Assembly (NCBI GenBank): GCA_021768085.1
Contig: JAETOJ010000003.1
Coordinates: 1-64,000, forward strand
Length of the DNA stretch: 64,000 nucleotides
Direction of reading: 5' to 3'
Source of the DNA: Bacillota bacterium
GTDB lineage: Bacteria > Bacillota > Clostridia > Oscillospirales > Oscillospiraceae
The first letter of the stretch is position 1; each line of letters opens with the position of its first letter. The notes beneath the pieces are model-generated. The model did no database searches. It saw nothing but the letters and a program-made list of their open reading frames with translations, and had not been told where the DNA came from. The position numbers and the translations under genes were made by a program. Positions 52,154-64,000 of the stretch are shown piece after piece.

Positions 52154-53293
52154 ATGGCAACTTTGAGTTTGAGAGGCATCAAGAAGATCTACGACGGCGG
52201 CGTGACGGCTGTCCACGACTTCAATCTGGAGATCGCGGACAAAGAGTTCATCGTGCTGGTCGGCCCCTCCGGCTGCGGCAAGTCCACCACTCTGCGTATG
52301 GTGGCCGGCCTGGAGGAGATCAGCGAGGGTGAACTTTACATCGGCGACAAGCTCGTCAACAACGTGGAGCCCAAGGATCGCGACATCGCCATGGTGTTCC
52401 AGAGCTACGCTCTGTACCCCCACATGACGGTGTATGAGAACATGGCCTTCGCCCTGAAGCTGCGCAAGCTGCCCAAGGACGAGATCGACCGCCGTGTAAA
52501 GGAGGCGGCGGAGATCCTGGACATCACCCAGTACCTGGAGCGTAAGCCCAAGGCTCTGTCCGGCGGCCAGCGCCAGCGTGTGGCCATCGGCCGTGCCATC
52601 GTCCGTGAGCCGCAGGTCTTCCTGATGGACGAACCCCTGTCCAACCTGGACGCCAAGCTGCGTAACCAGATGCGTGCCGAGATCATCAAGCTGCGCCAGC
52701 GCATCGACACCACCTTCATCTACGTCACCCACGATCAGACCGAGGCTATGACCCTGGGCGACCGCATCGTCATCATGAAGGACGGCTTCATCCAGCAGAT
52801 CGGCACCCCGCAAGAGGTGTTCGACAACCCGGTGAACGTCTTTGTGGCCGGCTTTATCGGGATGCCCCAGATGAACTTCTTCAACGCCCGTCTGGTGAAG
52901 TCCGGCAGCGGCTACGCGGTGAAGGTGGCCGGCGCCACCATGGAGATCGCCGACAAGATCCAGAAGCAGCTGGCGGCCAAGAACGTCCCCGAGAAGGACA
53001 TCATTCTGGGCATCCGCCCCGTGCACGTGTCCTTCGCCGAGGGCTCCGCCGCCCACACCATCGCCGCCCGGGTGGACGTGTCCGAGATGATGGGCAGCGA
53101 GATCCATCTGCACGTCACCGCCAAGGAGGATAACGGCAGCGAGAAGGACGTGGTGCTGGTGGTTTCCACCACCGACCTGCCCGAGAGCTTCCGGGCCGGC
53201 ATCCCCTACGGCACCACCATCCACTTCACCTTCCCCGGCGAGCTGGTCCACCTGTTCGACAAGGAGACCGAGCGCAACCTGCTGGCCGACTAA
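52154..53293 (+). CDS. MsmK/UgpC-type sugar ABC transporter ATPase
   Basis: The 379-residue ATPase has Walker A GPSGCGKSTT, Q-loop VFQSYALYPHMT, signature LSGGQRQRVAIGRA, Walker B VFLMDEPLSNLDA, H-loop VTHDQTEAM and the C-terminal TOBE/MalK regulatory domain (ILGIRPVHVSF). No permease or binding protein lies beside it; such orphan MsmK proteins power several sugar importers. Its codons use CGT for Arg more often than neighbours do, a sign of high expression. Confidence 0.93.
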   Translation: MATLSLRGIKKIYDGGVTAVHDFNLEIADKEFIVLVGPSGCGKSTTLRMVAGLEEISEGELYIGDKLVNNVEPKDRDIAMVFQSYALYPHMTVYENMAFALKLRKLPKDEIDRRVKEAAEILDITQYLERKPKALSGGQRQRVAIGRAIVREPQVFLMDEPLSNLDAKLRNQMRAEIIKLRQRIDTTFIYVTHDQTEAMTLGDRIVIMKDGFIQQIGTPQEVFDNPVNVFVAGFIGMPQMNFFNARLVKSGSGYAVKVAGATMEIADKIQKQLAAKNVPEKDIILGIRPVHVSFAEGSAAHTIAARVDVSEMMGSEIHLHVTAKEDNGSEKDVVLVVSTTDLPESFRAGIPYGTTIHFTFPGELVHLFDKETERNLLAD

Positions 53294-53321
53294 GGGTTCG
53301 TCAGCCTACCATAGCAAAGAG

Positions 53322-53345
53322 GCCCCGCCGCTTTCGCGGCGGGGC
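53322..53345. terminator. Terminator between the MsmK gene and the ABC exporter
   Basis: GCCCCGCCGC, loop TTTC, GCGGCGGGGC, TTTTC. Confidence 0.88.
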
Positions 53346-53350
53346 TTTTC

Positions 53351-56300
53351 TTACTCTACGGTTTTCAAGCTCTCCACCATATCCACCTTTTTCAGCCTGA
53401 AGTGGGCCGCGATATTGACAATTACAGAGAACACCACCGTCAGCGCCGCCGCCAGCACGTAGGCGTAGGGGGGCGCGGTGCGGCCGAACATCACGATGTC
53501 CACCTCCACCGTCAACACCATCCAGGCGTGGAGGAACCGGCCCATCACCAGCCCCAGAACGATGCCGAACAGGGTGAGGAACACGTTCTCCCGGTAGACA
53601 TAGGCGGTGATCTCCTTGTCGAAGAAGCCCAGCACCTTCAGGGTGGCCAGCTCCCGGGTGCGCTCGGTGATGTTGATGTTGGTCAGGTTGTAGAGCACCA
53701 CAAAGGCCAGCGCCGCCGCCGCCGTGATGATGATCACCACCGCGTAGTCGATGGCCTCCATGCTGTTGGTAAAGCTGTCCCGGATGGCGGCGATGTAGGA
53801 GTGGGAGGTCACCGCGTCCATGGCCATGAGCTGGGCGGACACCTCGTCCGACTGTGCCCCGTCCCCGTACTTCAGCAGGATCAGGTTCTGGGCCGGGGTC
53901 TCGCCCAACAGCCGCTCATAGCAGGCCGCCGACAGATAGACGTTGTGCTGGACATAGTGCTCCACAATGTCGTCCACCCGCACGTCCACCCGGCCGTCCT
54001 TGTCCAGGGTGATGGTGTCGCCCACCTCCACCCCCAGCAGCTCGGACAGCTTTTCCGTGATGATGGCGCCGTCCTCCGACAGGGCCACCGGCTCATCGTC
54101 CTGCCGGTGGCGCAGGTTCATGAACCGGGTGAAGCCCTCAAAATCGTCGATGGCGTACAGCCCCACGTCGTAAGCCACTCCGCGGTTGGACGCCTCCGCC
54201 GTGTGCTGGCTGGTGAGGTGCCACCGCTCCACCTTGCCGCTGTTGTCCAGATAGTCCGCCACCGCCGCCAGCTCGTCCGGGGCCGCGTCCTCGTCCAGCC
54301 CCACCGTGGCGTCGTAGAGGGAGATCTCATCAAACTGCTTATTGAGGATGGCGAAAATGGACTCGTGGAGCCCGAAACCGGTGACAATCAGAGCGGTGCA
54401 GCCGCCGATGCCGATCACCGTCATCCAGAACCGCCGCTGATAGCGGAACAGGTTCCGCATGGTCACCTTCCAGGTGAAGGTAAGCCGCTTCCAGATAAAG
54501 CCCACCCGCTCCAGCAGCACCCGCTTGCCCGCCTTGGGGGCCTTGGGGCGCATCAGGTTGGCGGGGGTGGCGATGAGGGTGGACAGGCAGGCCCACAGCG
54601 CCGCCCCGGTGGTGCACAGCACCGCCGCCAGCACCGCCAGCACGCACAGTACCGTCTGCTCCCGGAACTCCAGAGGGGGCATGGCGTACATGATGTTGAA
54701 GGCGTTGGCGATCACCGCCGGGATCAGGGTGGCCCCCACCGCCAGCCCCAGGATACCACCCAGGAGGCTGGCCAGGAAAGCGTAGCCGATGTACTTTTTA
54801 GAGATGGATAGCCGGGAAAAACCCATGGCCTTCAGCGCGCCGATCTCGGTGCGCTGCTCCTCCACCATCCGGGTCATGGTGGTTAGGCAGGCCAGCGCCG
54901 CCACCAGGAAGAAGATCACCGGGAAGATGGTGGCCAGGTTGCTCACCCGCTCCGTGTCCTGGTCAAAGCCCACGAAGCCCGCGTTGGTGTTCCGTCCCAG
55001 GACGTACCACTCGCACTCCTCCACCTTGTCCAGCTCGTCCCGGGCGTCGTTTAGCTTCTGCTGGGCGTCGGCGATCTTCTCGTCCGCCTCGGCCTTGCCA
55101 TCCTCGTACTCCTTCAGGCCGTCGGCGTACTCACTCTCGCCGTCCTTTAGCTTTTGCAGCGCGTCGGCCAGCTCCTGCTCGCCGTCCCGCCGAGCCTGGG
55201 CCAGCTCGGCCTGACCGTCTTGATAGTCCCGGCGGCCGTCGGCGATCTCCCGCTCGGCGTCCGCCAGCTGCCGCCCGGTGTCATCCAGGGTGGCTCGGGC
55301 GCTGTCCAATTCCGCCTTGGAGGCGTCCAGCACTGCCTTGCTGCCGTCCAGCTGGGCCTTTACCCCGTCCAGCTGGGCCTTCACCGGGGCCAGCTGGGCA
55401 TAGCCCTCGTCCAGGGCGGCCTGAGCCCCGTCCAGTTGGGCCTTCTGCTCCGCCAGCTGGGCCTTCACCTGCTCATAGGCCGGGGTGCCCTCCACTTGCT
55501 TCAGCGCCGCCTCGTACTGGGCCAGCCCCTCGTTTACCTGGGCCTGCTGCCCGTCCAGGGCAGCCTTGTTCTTCTGGTACTCCGCCAGCCCGTCCTCGTA
55601 CTGGGCCAGCCCCGACTGGTACTGGGCCAGCCCGTCCTCATACTGATCCAGCCCGTCCTCATATTGGGCCAGCCCGTCCTCGTACTGGGCGCGGCCATCG
55701 TCCAGCTCCTTCTGGGCGTCATTCAGCTTTTGCAGGGCGTCCGCCAGCGTCCGCCGGGCGTCGGCCAGCTCCCGCTCCAGGGTGTCCTGCCCCTCCCGGT
55801 AGTCCGCCCAGCCGTCGTCCAGCTCCTTCCGGGCGTCGTTTAGCTCCTTCTCTGCGTCGGCCAGCTCCTGATCCGCCTCCGCTTTCGCGTCATCCAGCTC
55901 GGCCTGGGCATCGTTCAGCTCCTTCTGCGCGTCCCCGATAAGGGTGTCGTACCGGAGCTGGGCCCGCTCCTCCGCCAGCCCGTCCAGGCTGTCCAGAAGG
56001 GCCTCCGCCCGATCCTCGTACTCGTCGCTGTAGCTGTTCAGCTCCTTGAGCCCCTGGCCGGTGAAATAGGCGGCGGTGTAATAGTCATAGGTGAAATTCT
56101 CCCCCGGCACAAACAGGAAGGCGTCCACCGAGCCGCTGCCCAGGGAGGAGGTACCCCGGTCGGTGCCCACGTACAGGGGACAGTTCACCACGCCCACGAT
56201 AGTGTAGGTGGTGCGCACCAGATCCCCCTCGTGATCCTTGTCCAGCACCAGCTCCACCGTGTCCCCCACGTCCAGCCCCAGCTCCACCAGCAGCAGGCCC

Positions 56301-56695
56301 TCGGTGACGCACTCGTCGGCTGATTCCGGCAGGCGGCCCCGCTTCACCTCCAGCAGGTTGAGCCGCTCCGGCATGGAGCGCACAGTGACGATGCAGTCCA
56401 CTGCCGTGGCGTCCACCGTCCAGGCGCCCTCCACCTGATCCACGCCCTCCGCCGACCCCAGCGCGTCCAGATCCTCCTGGGTCAGCCCCAGGGTGGACAG
56501 CACCCAGCCATCCATGAGGCTGGTGCGGTCGTAGTAGTTGTCGGCGGTAAATTTCATATCCGGGGCGGTGGCCCGCAGGCCGGACAGGAAGGCCACCGCC
56601 AGCGCTGACAGCACCAGGATGGACAAAAATCGGCTGAAGGTATGCCTGATCTCCCGGGCGGCGTCGGTGGTCAGGCGGTTTTTATGGGCTACCAT
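53351..56695 (-). CDS. FtsX-type ABC transporter permease with long coiled-coil outer domain
   Basis: The 1114-residue permease has an N-terminal membrane helix (FLSILVLSALAVAFLSGL), a MacB-like outer domain, then about 320 residues (240-560) of coiled coil with near-perfect repeats of the type LAQYEDGL, followed by the FtsX domain with three helices (ATIFPVIFFLVAALACLTTM onward) and a second FtsX domain at the C-terminus. Such proteins move lipids or peptides, or pass force across the envelope. It overlaps the ATPase gene by seven bases. Confidence 0.9.
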   Translation of the reverse strand: MVAHKNRLTTDAAREIRHTFSRFLSILVLSALAVAFLSGLRATAPDMKFTADNYYDRTSLMDGWVLSTLGLTQEDLDALGSAEGVDQVEGAWTVDATAVDCIVTVRSMPERLNLLEVKRGRLPESADECVTEGLLLVELGLDVGDTVELVLDKDHEGDLVRTTYTIVGVVNCPLYVGTDRGTSSLGSGSVDAFLFVPGENFTYDYYTAAYFTGQGLKELNSYSDEYEDRAEALLDSLDGLAEERAQLRYDTLIGDAQKELNDAQAELDDAKAEADQELADAEKELNDARKELDDGWADYREGQDTLERELADARRTLADALQKLNDAQKELDDGRAQYEDGLAQYEDGLDQYEDGLAQYQSGLAQYEDGLAEYQKNKAALDGQQAQVNEGLAQYEAALKQVEGTPAYEQVKAQLAEQKAQLDGAQAALDEGYAQLAPVKAQLDGVKAQLDGSKAVLDASKAELDSARATLDDTGRQLADAEREIADGRRDYQDGQAELAQARRDGEQELADALQKLKDGESEYADGLKEYEDGKAEADEKIADAQQKLNDARDELDKVEECEWYVLGRNTNAGFVGFDQDTERVSNLATIFPVIFFLVAALACLTTMTRMVEEQRTEIGALKAMGFSRLSISKKYIGYAFLASLLGGILGLAVGATLIPAVIANAFNIMYAMPPLEFREQTVLCVLAVLAAVLCTTGAALWACLSTLIATPANLMRPKAPKAGKRVLLERVGFIWKRLTFTWKVTMRNLFRYQRRFWMTVIGIGGCTALIVTGFGLHESIFAILNKQFDEISLYDATVGLDEDAAPDELAAVADYLDNSGKVERWHLTSQHTAEASNRGVAYDVGLYAIDDFEGFTRFMNLRHRQDDEPVALSEDGAIITEKLSELLGVEVGDTITLDKDGRVDVRVDDIVEHYVQHNVYLSAACYERLLGETPAQNLILLKYGDGAQSDEVSAQLMAMDAVTSHSYIAAIRDSFTNSMEAIDYAVVIIITAAAALAFVVLYNLTNINITERTRELATLKVLGFFDKEITAYVYRENVFLTLFGIVLGLVMGRFLHAWMVLTVEVDIVMFGRTAPPYAYVLAAALTVVFSVIVNIAAHFRLKKVDMVESLKTVE

Positions 56696-57390
56696 TCGAT
56701 CTCCTCCACGGGGGTGGGGGCCTCGTTGCGCTCCATGGCCGCCACCCGCCCGTTCTTGATGTGGATCACCCGGTCGGCCATGGGGGTCAACGCGGTGTTA
56801 TGGGTGATGACGATGACCGTCATGCCCCCCTCCCGGCAGGTGTCCTGGAGCAGCTTCAAAATGGCCTTGCCCGTCACATAGTCCAGCGCCCCGGTGGGCT
56901 CGTCGCACAGCAGCAGCTTGGGGTTCTTGGCCAGCGCCCGGGCGATGGCCACCCGCTGCTGCTCCCCGCCGGAGAGCTGGGCGGGGAAGTTGTCCAGCCG
57001 GTGGCCCAGCCCCACGTGCTCCAGCACGTCCCGGGCGTCCAGGGGGTGGCGGCAGATCTGGGCGGCCAGCTCCACGTTTTCCAGGGCGGTGAGGTTCTGC
57101 ACCAGGTTGTAGAACTGGAACACGAAGCCGATGTCGTGCCGCCGGTAGGCGGTGAGCTGCTTGGCGTTGTAGCCGCTGACTACCGCGCCGTCCACCGTGA
57201 TGGTGCCGCCGGAGCAGGCGTCCATGCCGCCCAGCATATTCAGCACCGTGGTTTTCCCCGCCCCGGAGGGGCCCACGATAATGGTAAACTCGCCCTTCTC
57301 CACCGCGAAGTCCACCCCGTCCACGGCCTTGATGGTGATCTCGCCCATCCTGTACTCTTTTTTCACGTTCTCAAAGGTTATGTAGCTCAA
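56689..57390 (-). CDS. ABC transporter ATPase (LolD/MacB-like)
   Basis: The 233-residue ATPase has Walker [16 protein letters not shown]-loop [20 protein letters not shown], signature [15 protein letters not shown] and Walker [13 protein letters not shown], as in LolD/MacB-type partners of FtsX permeases. It is first in a two-gene operon with the permease. Confidence 0.95.
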   Translation of the reverse strand: MSYITFENVKKEYRMGEITIKAVDGVDFAVEKGEFTIIVGPSGAGKTTVLNMLGGMDACSGGTITVDGAVVSGYNAKQLTAYRRHDIGFVFQFYNLVQNLTALENVELAAQICRHPLDARDVLEHVGLGHRLDNFPAQLSGGEQQRVAIARALAKNPKLLLCDEPTGALDYVTGKAILKLLQDTCREGGMTVIVITHNTALTPMADRVIHIKNGRVAAMERNEAPTPVEEIEW

Positions 57391-57582
57391 CGCATTTCAC
57401 CGTCCATTGCTGCCCCCTGGCGGGCCGTTCCCCGGCCTGCCGCGGGACATTGTGATTGTATTCACTATAATCTTTTCGGCGGAGAGAAGCAACCGCCCCG
57501 GCGAAAAATTCAAGATTTGTTCAAAGATTTCCCCAAAATTTTGCCATTCCGTGCGAACTGACCCAATTTTTTCAGGTTGCGG

Positions 57583-57612
57583 TTGACTAACTCCCTCCCG
57601 GTGGGATACAAT
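57583..57612 (+). promoter_or_regulatory. Promoter of mntP
   Basis: TTGACT and TACAAT are 18 bases apart, just before the riboswitch. The 200 bases before it (57391-57582) hold no gene. Confidence 0.65.
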
Positions 57613-57618
57613 GCCGAT

Positions 57619-57824
57619 ACCGGTAAGGGAGTAGTCGGCGGCGTATGCCGCGGCCTGGTCAACATACTGGCGGCACAGCCGCCTGGTCAGGCATAAGGGG
57701 CCCCCGCAAAGCGCCCTTAAATGGGGCCCCCGCAAAAGCGCACTTCAGCTTTTGTGGGGATACGGAGCTTGCCCCGACGAGACGAGACTTACCCGCAGTG
57801 GGTGCGGGTGAAGTCTCTTTTTTT
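57619..57824 (+). ncRNA. yybP-ykoY manganese riboswitch with repeat insertion
   Basis: The RNA begins GGTAAGGGAGTAGTCGGCGG, with the GGGAGTAG typical of yybP-ykoY, has GTCAACATACTGG and CCTGGTC in the second leg, and ends GACGAGACGAGACTTACCC; GGTAAG (57622-57627) and CTTACC (57788-57793) form P1. The last P1 strand is shared with a terminator (GAGACTTACCCGCA, then TGCGGGTGAAGTCTC, TTTTTTT; 57784-57824). Metal binding would keep P1 and allow mntP expression. Between the legs lie one and a half copies of the GCCCTTCA-loop repeat (57695-57759). Confidence 0.85.
57728..57759 (+). repeat. GCCCTTCA-loop repeat copy inside the riboswitch
   Basis: CCCCGCAAAAGC (57728-57739), loop GCACTTCA, GCTTTTGTGGGG (57748-57759). 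A 5' half copy (GGGGCCCCCGCAAAGCGCCC) lies just before it at 57697-57716. Confidence 0.78.
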
Positions 57825-57872
57825 ATTGTCCCGCATACCTTCAAACAGAACAAAAGAAGGGATGACGTACAA

Positions 57873-58433
57873 ATGGGATTTGCTGAACTGTTCGTACTGG
57901 CGGTGGGCCTGTCCATGGACGCCTTCGCGGTGGCCGTGTGCAAGGGGCTGTCCATCCGGGAGCTGAAGCTCCGCCACGCGGCCATCGTGGGGGCGTGGTT
58001 CGGGGCGTTCCAGGCACTGATGCCCGCGGTGGGCTGGCTGCTGGGCTCTGCCTTCGCGGATCGGATCGCGGCCATTGATCACTGGATCGCCTTTGTCCTG
58101 CTGGCCCTCATCGGCGGCAACATGATCCGGGAGGCCCTGTCCTCCGAGGAGGAGGAGCGGGATCCCTCCCTGGCCCCCATGGCCATGCTGCTGCTGGCGG
58201 TGGCCACCTCCATCGACGCGCTGGCGGTGGGCATCACTTTCGCCTTCCTTCGGGTGGACATCCTCCCTGCCGTCACCCTCATCGGGGCGTGCACCTTCCT
58301 CCTGTCCGCCGCAGGGGTGAAGATCGGCAACCTGTTCGGCGCGCGGTACAAGTCCCGGGCGGAGCTGGCCGGCGGCGTGGTGCTGGTGCTCATCGGGCTG
58401 AAGATTCTGCTGGAACATCTGAATGTCCTTTAA
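57873..58433 (+). CDS. mntP: Manganese exporter MntP
   Basis: The 186-residue membrane protein has six helices in two repeats, each with the metal-site Asp: VGLSMDAFAVAVCKG (Asp16) and ATSIDALAVGITFA. It pumps Mn2+ out of the cell. It follows the manganese riboswitch, so it should be made when manganese is high. GAAGGG lies about 10 bases before the ATG. Confidence 0.94.
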   Translation: MGFAELFVLAVGLSMDAFAVAVCKGLSIRELKLRHAAIVGAWFGAFQALMPAVGWLLGSAFADRIAAIDHWIAFVLLALIGGNMIREALSSEEEERDPSLAPMAMLLLAVATSIDALAVGITFAFLRVDILPAVTLIGACTFLLSAAGVKIGNLFGARYKSRAELAGGVVLVLIGLKILLEHLNVL

Positions 58434-58469
58434 AAACAGCCCCCATCGCCTGCGATGGGGGCTGTTTTT
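58432..58469. terminator. Bidirectional terminator between mntP and rpoC
   Basis: A perfect 18-base stem (AAAAACAGCCCCCATCGC, 58432-58449, with 58452-58469) with T-runs on both sides. Confidence 0.95.
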
Positions 58470-58483
58470 GCCTTAGCTTGGAG

Positions 58484-62389
<3,906 letters not shown>

Positions 62390-62406
62390 GATCTCACCCT
62401 CCCTTC

Positions 62407-64000
<1,594 letters not shown>

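Noticed and set aside
51637-52332. 231-codon frame across the MsmK leader
   Set aside because: It starts inside the ATP-grasp gene in another frame and ends inside the ATPase gene; no conserved features.
55560-55700. Tandem repeats as a CRISPR array
   Set aside because: The repeats code for heptads of a coiled coil in a clear reading frame. No CRISPR array or cas gene is seen in the window.

Overview
The window is chromosomal DNA of a high-GC, low-phylum-typical Gram-positive: most housekeeping proteins (ClpB with a CIRCE operator, a T-box before alaS, RNase J, PcrA, an rpoB-rpoC pair, a yybP-ykoY leader before mntP, AGGAGG-type ribosome sites) point to the Clostridia, most likely an Oscillospiraceae-type gut anaerobe (Flavonifractor/Lawsonibacter-like). 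That placement is inference from gene content and GC-rich codon use; no rRNA is present to settle it.

Positions 1 to about 10200 are the right part of an integrative mobilizable element. On the minus strand it has a large serine recombinase (cut by the window start), TnpW, a MOBP-type relaxase and a MobC protein, then a long imperfect hairpin that could be oriT, and at the far end TnpV. Its cargo runs on the plus strand as a tight three-gene set: an MmeI-like fused restriction-methylation enzyme, a DUF2971 protein and a SIR2-like protein. This is the best candidate for a little-described defence module. The restriction enzyme is a visible mosaic: its specificity region is AT-rich inside a GC-rich gene.

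From 10200 to 11500 lies a five-tRNA array (transcribed Gly-Arg-His-Gln-Lys) whose spacers are filled with a GC-rich palindromic repeat. The repeat recurs at 15.6, 40.6 and 57.7 kb, with changing stems around a kept GCCCTTCA loop. One copy lies inside the manganese riboswitch of mntP.

From 11.5 to 64 kb the layout is core chromosome: a two-component system; an alaS operon (alaS, a small unknown gene, DUF4250, cupin, HIT) behind a T-box; two ECF sigma/membrane-partner pairs (20.7-21.2 and 43.3-44.9 kb); clpB and a divergent MFS gene around CIRCE; pyrE-radC; a heavy-metal efflux locus (ArsR-AraC fusion regulator, divergent HMA chaperone and P1B ATPase, with promoter and operator visible); leuS; rpsU; a TetR regulator; pcrA; rnj; a small Xre-membrane protein operon with three operator repeats; rluA; a rhomboid protease; a nitroreductase-glgX pair followed by a malic enzyme remnant; ansA; an MntR/DtxR-type regulator; a sugar-transfer ATP-grasp protein; an orphan MsmK/UgpC ATPase behind a structured leader; an FtsX-type ABC exporter; mntP; and rpoC with the 3' part of rpoB at the right edge.

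Four real genes are shorter than 62 codons or start within other frames (DUF4250, a 59-residue membrane protein, DUF6440, S21). Many long antisense frames over GC-rich genes are not genes.
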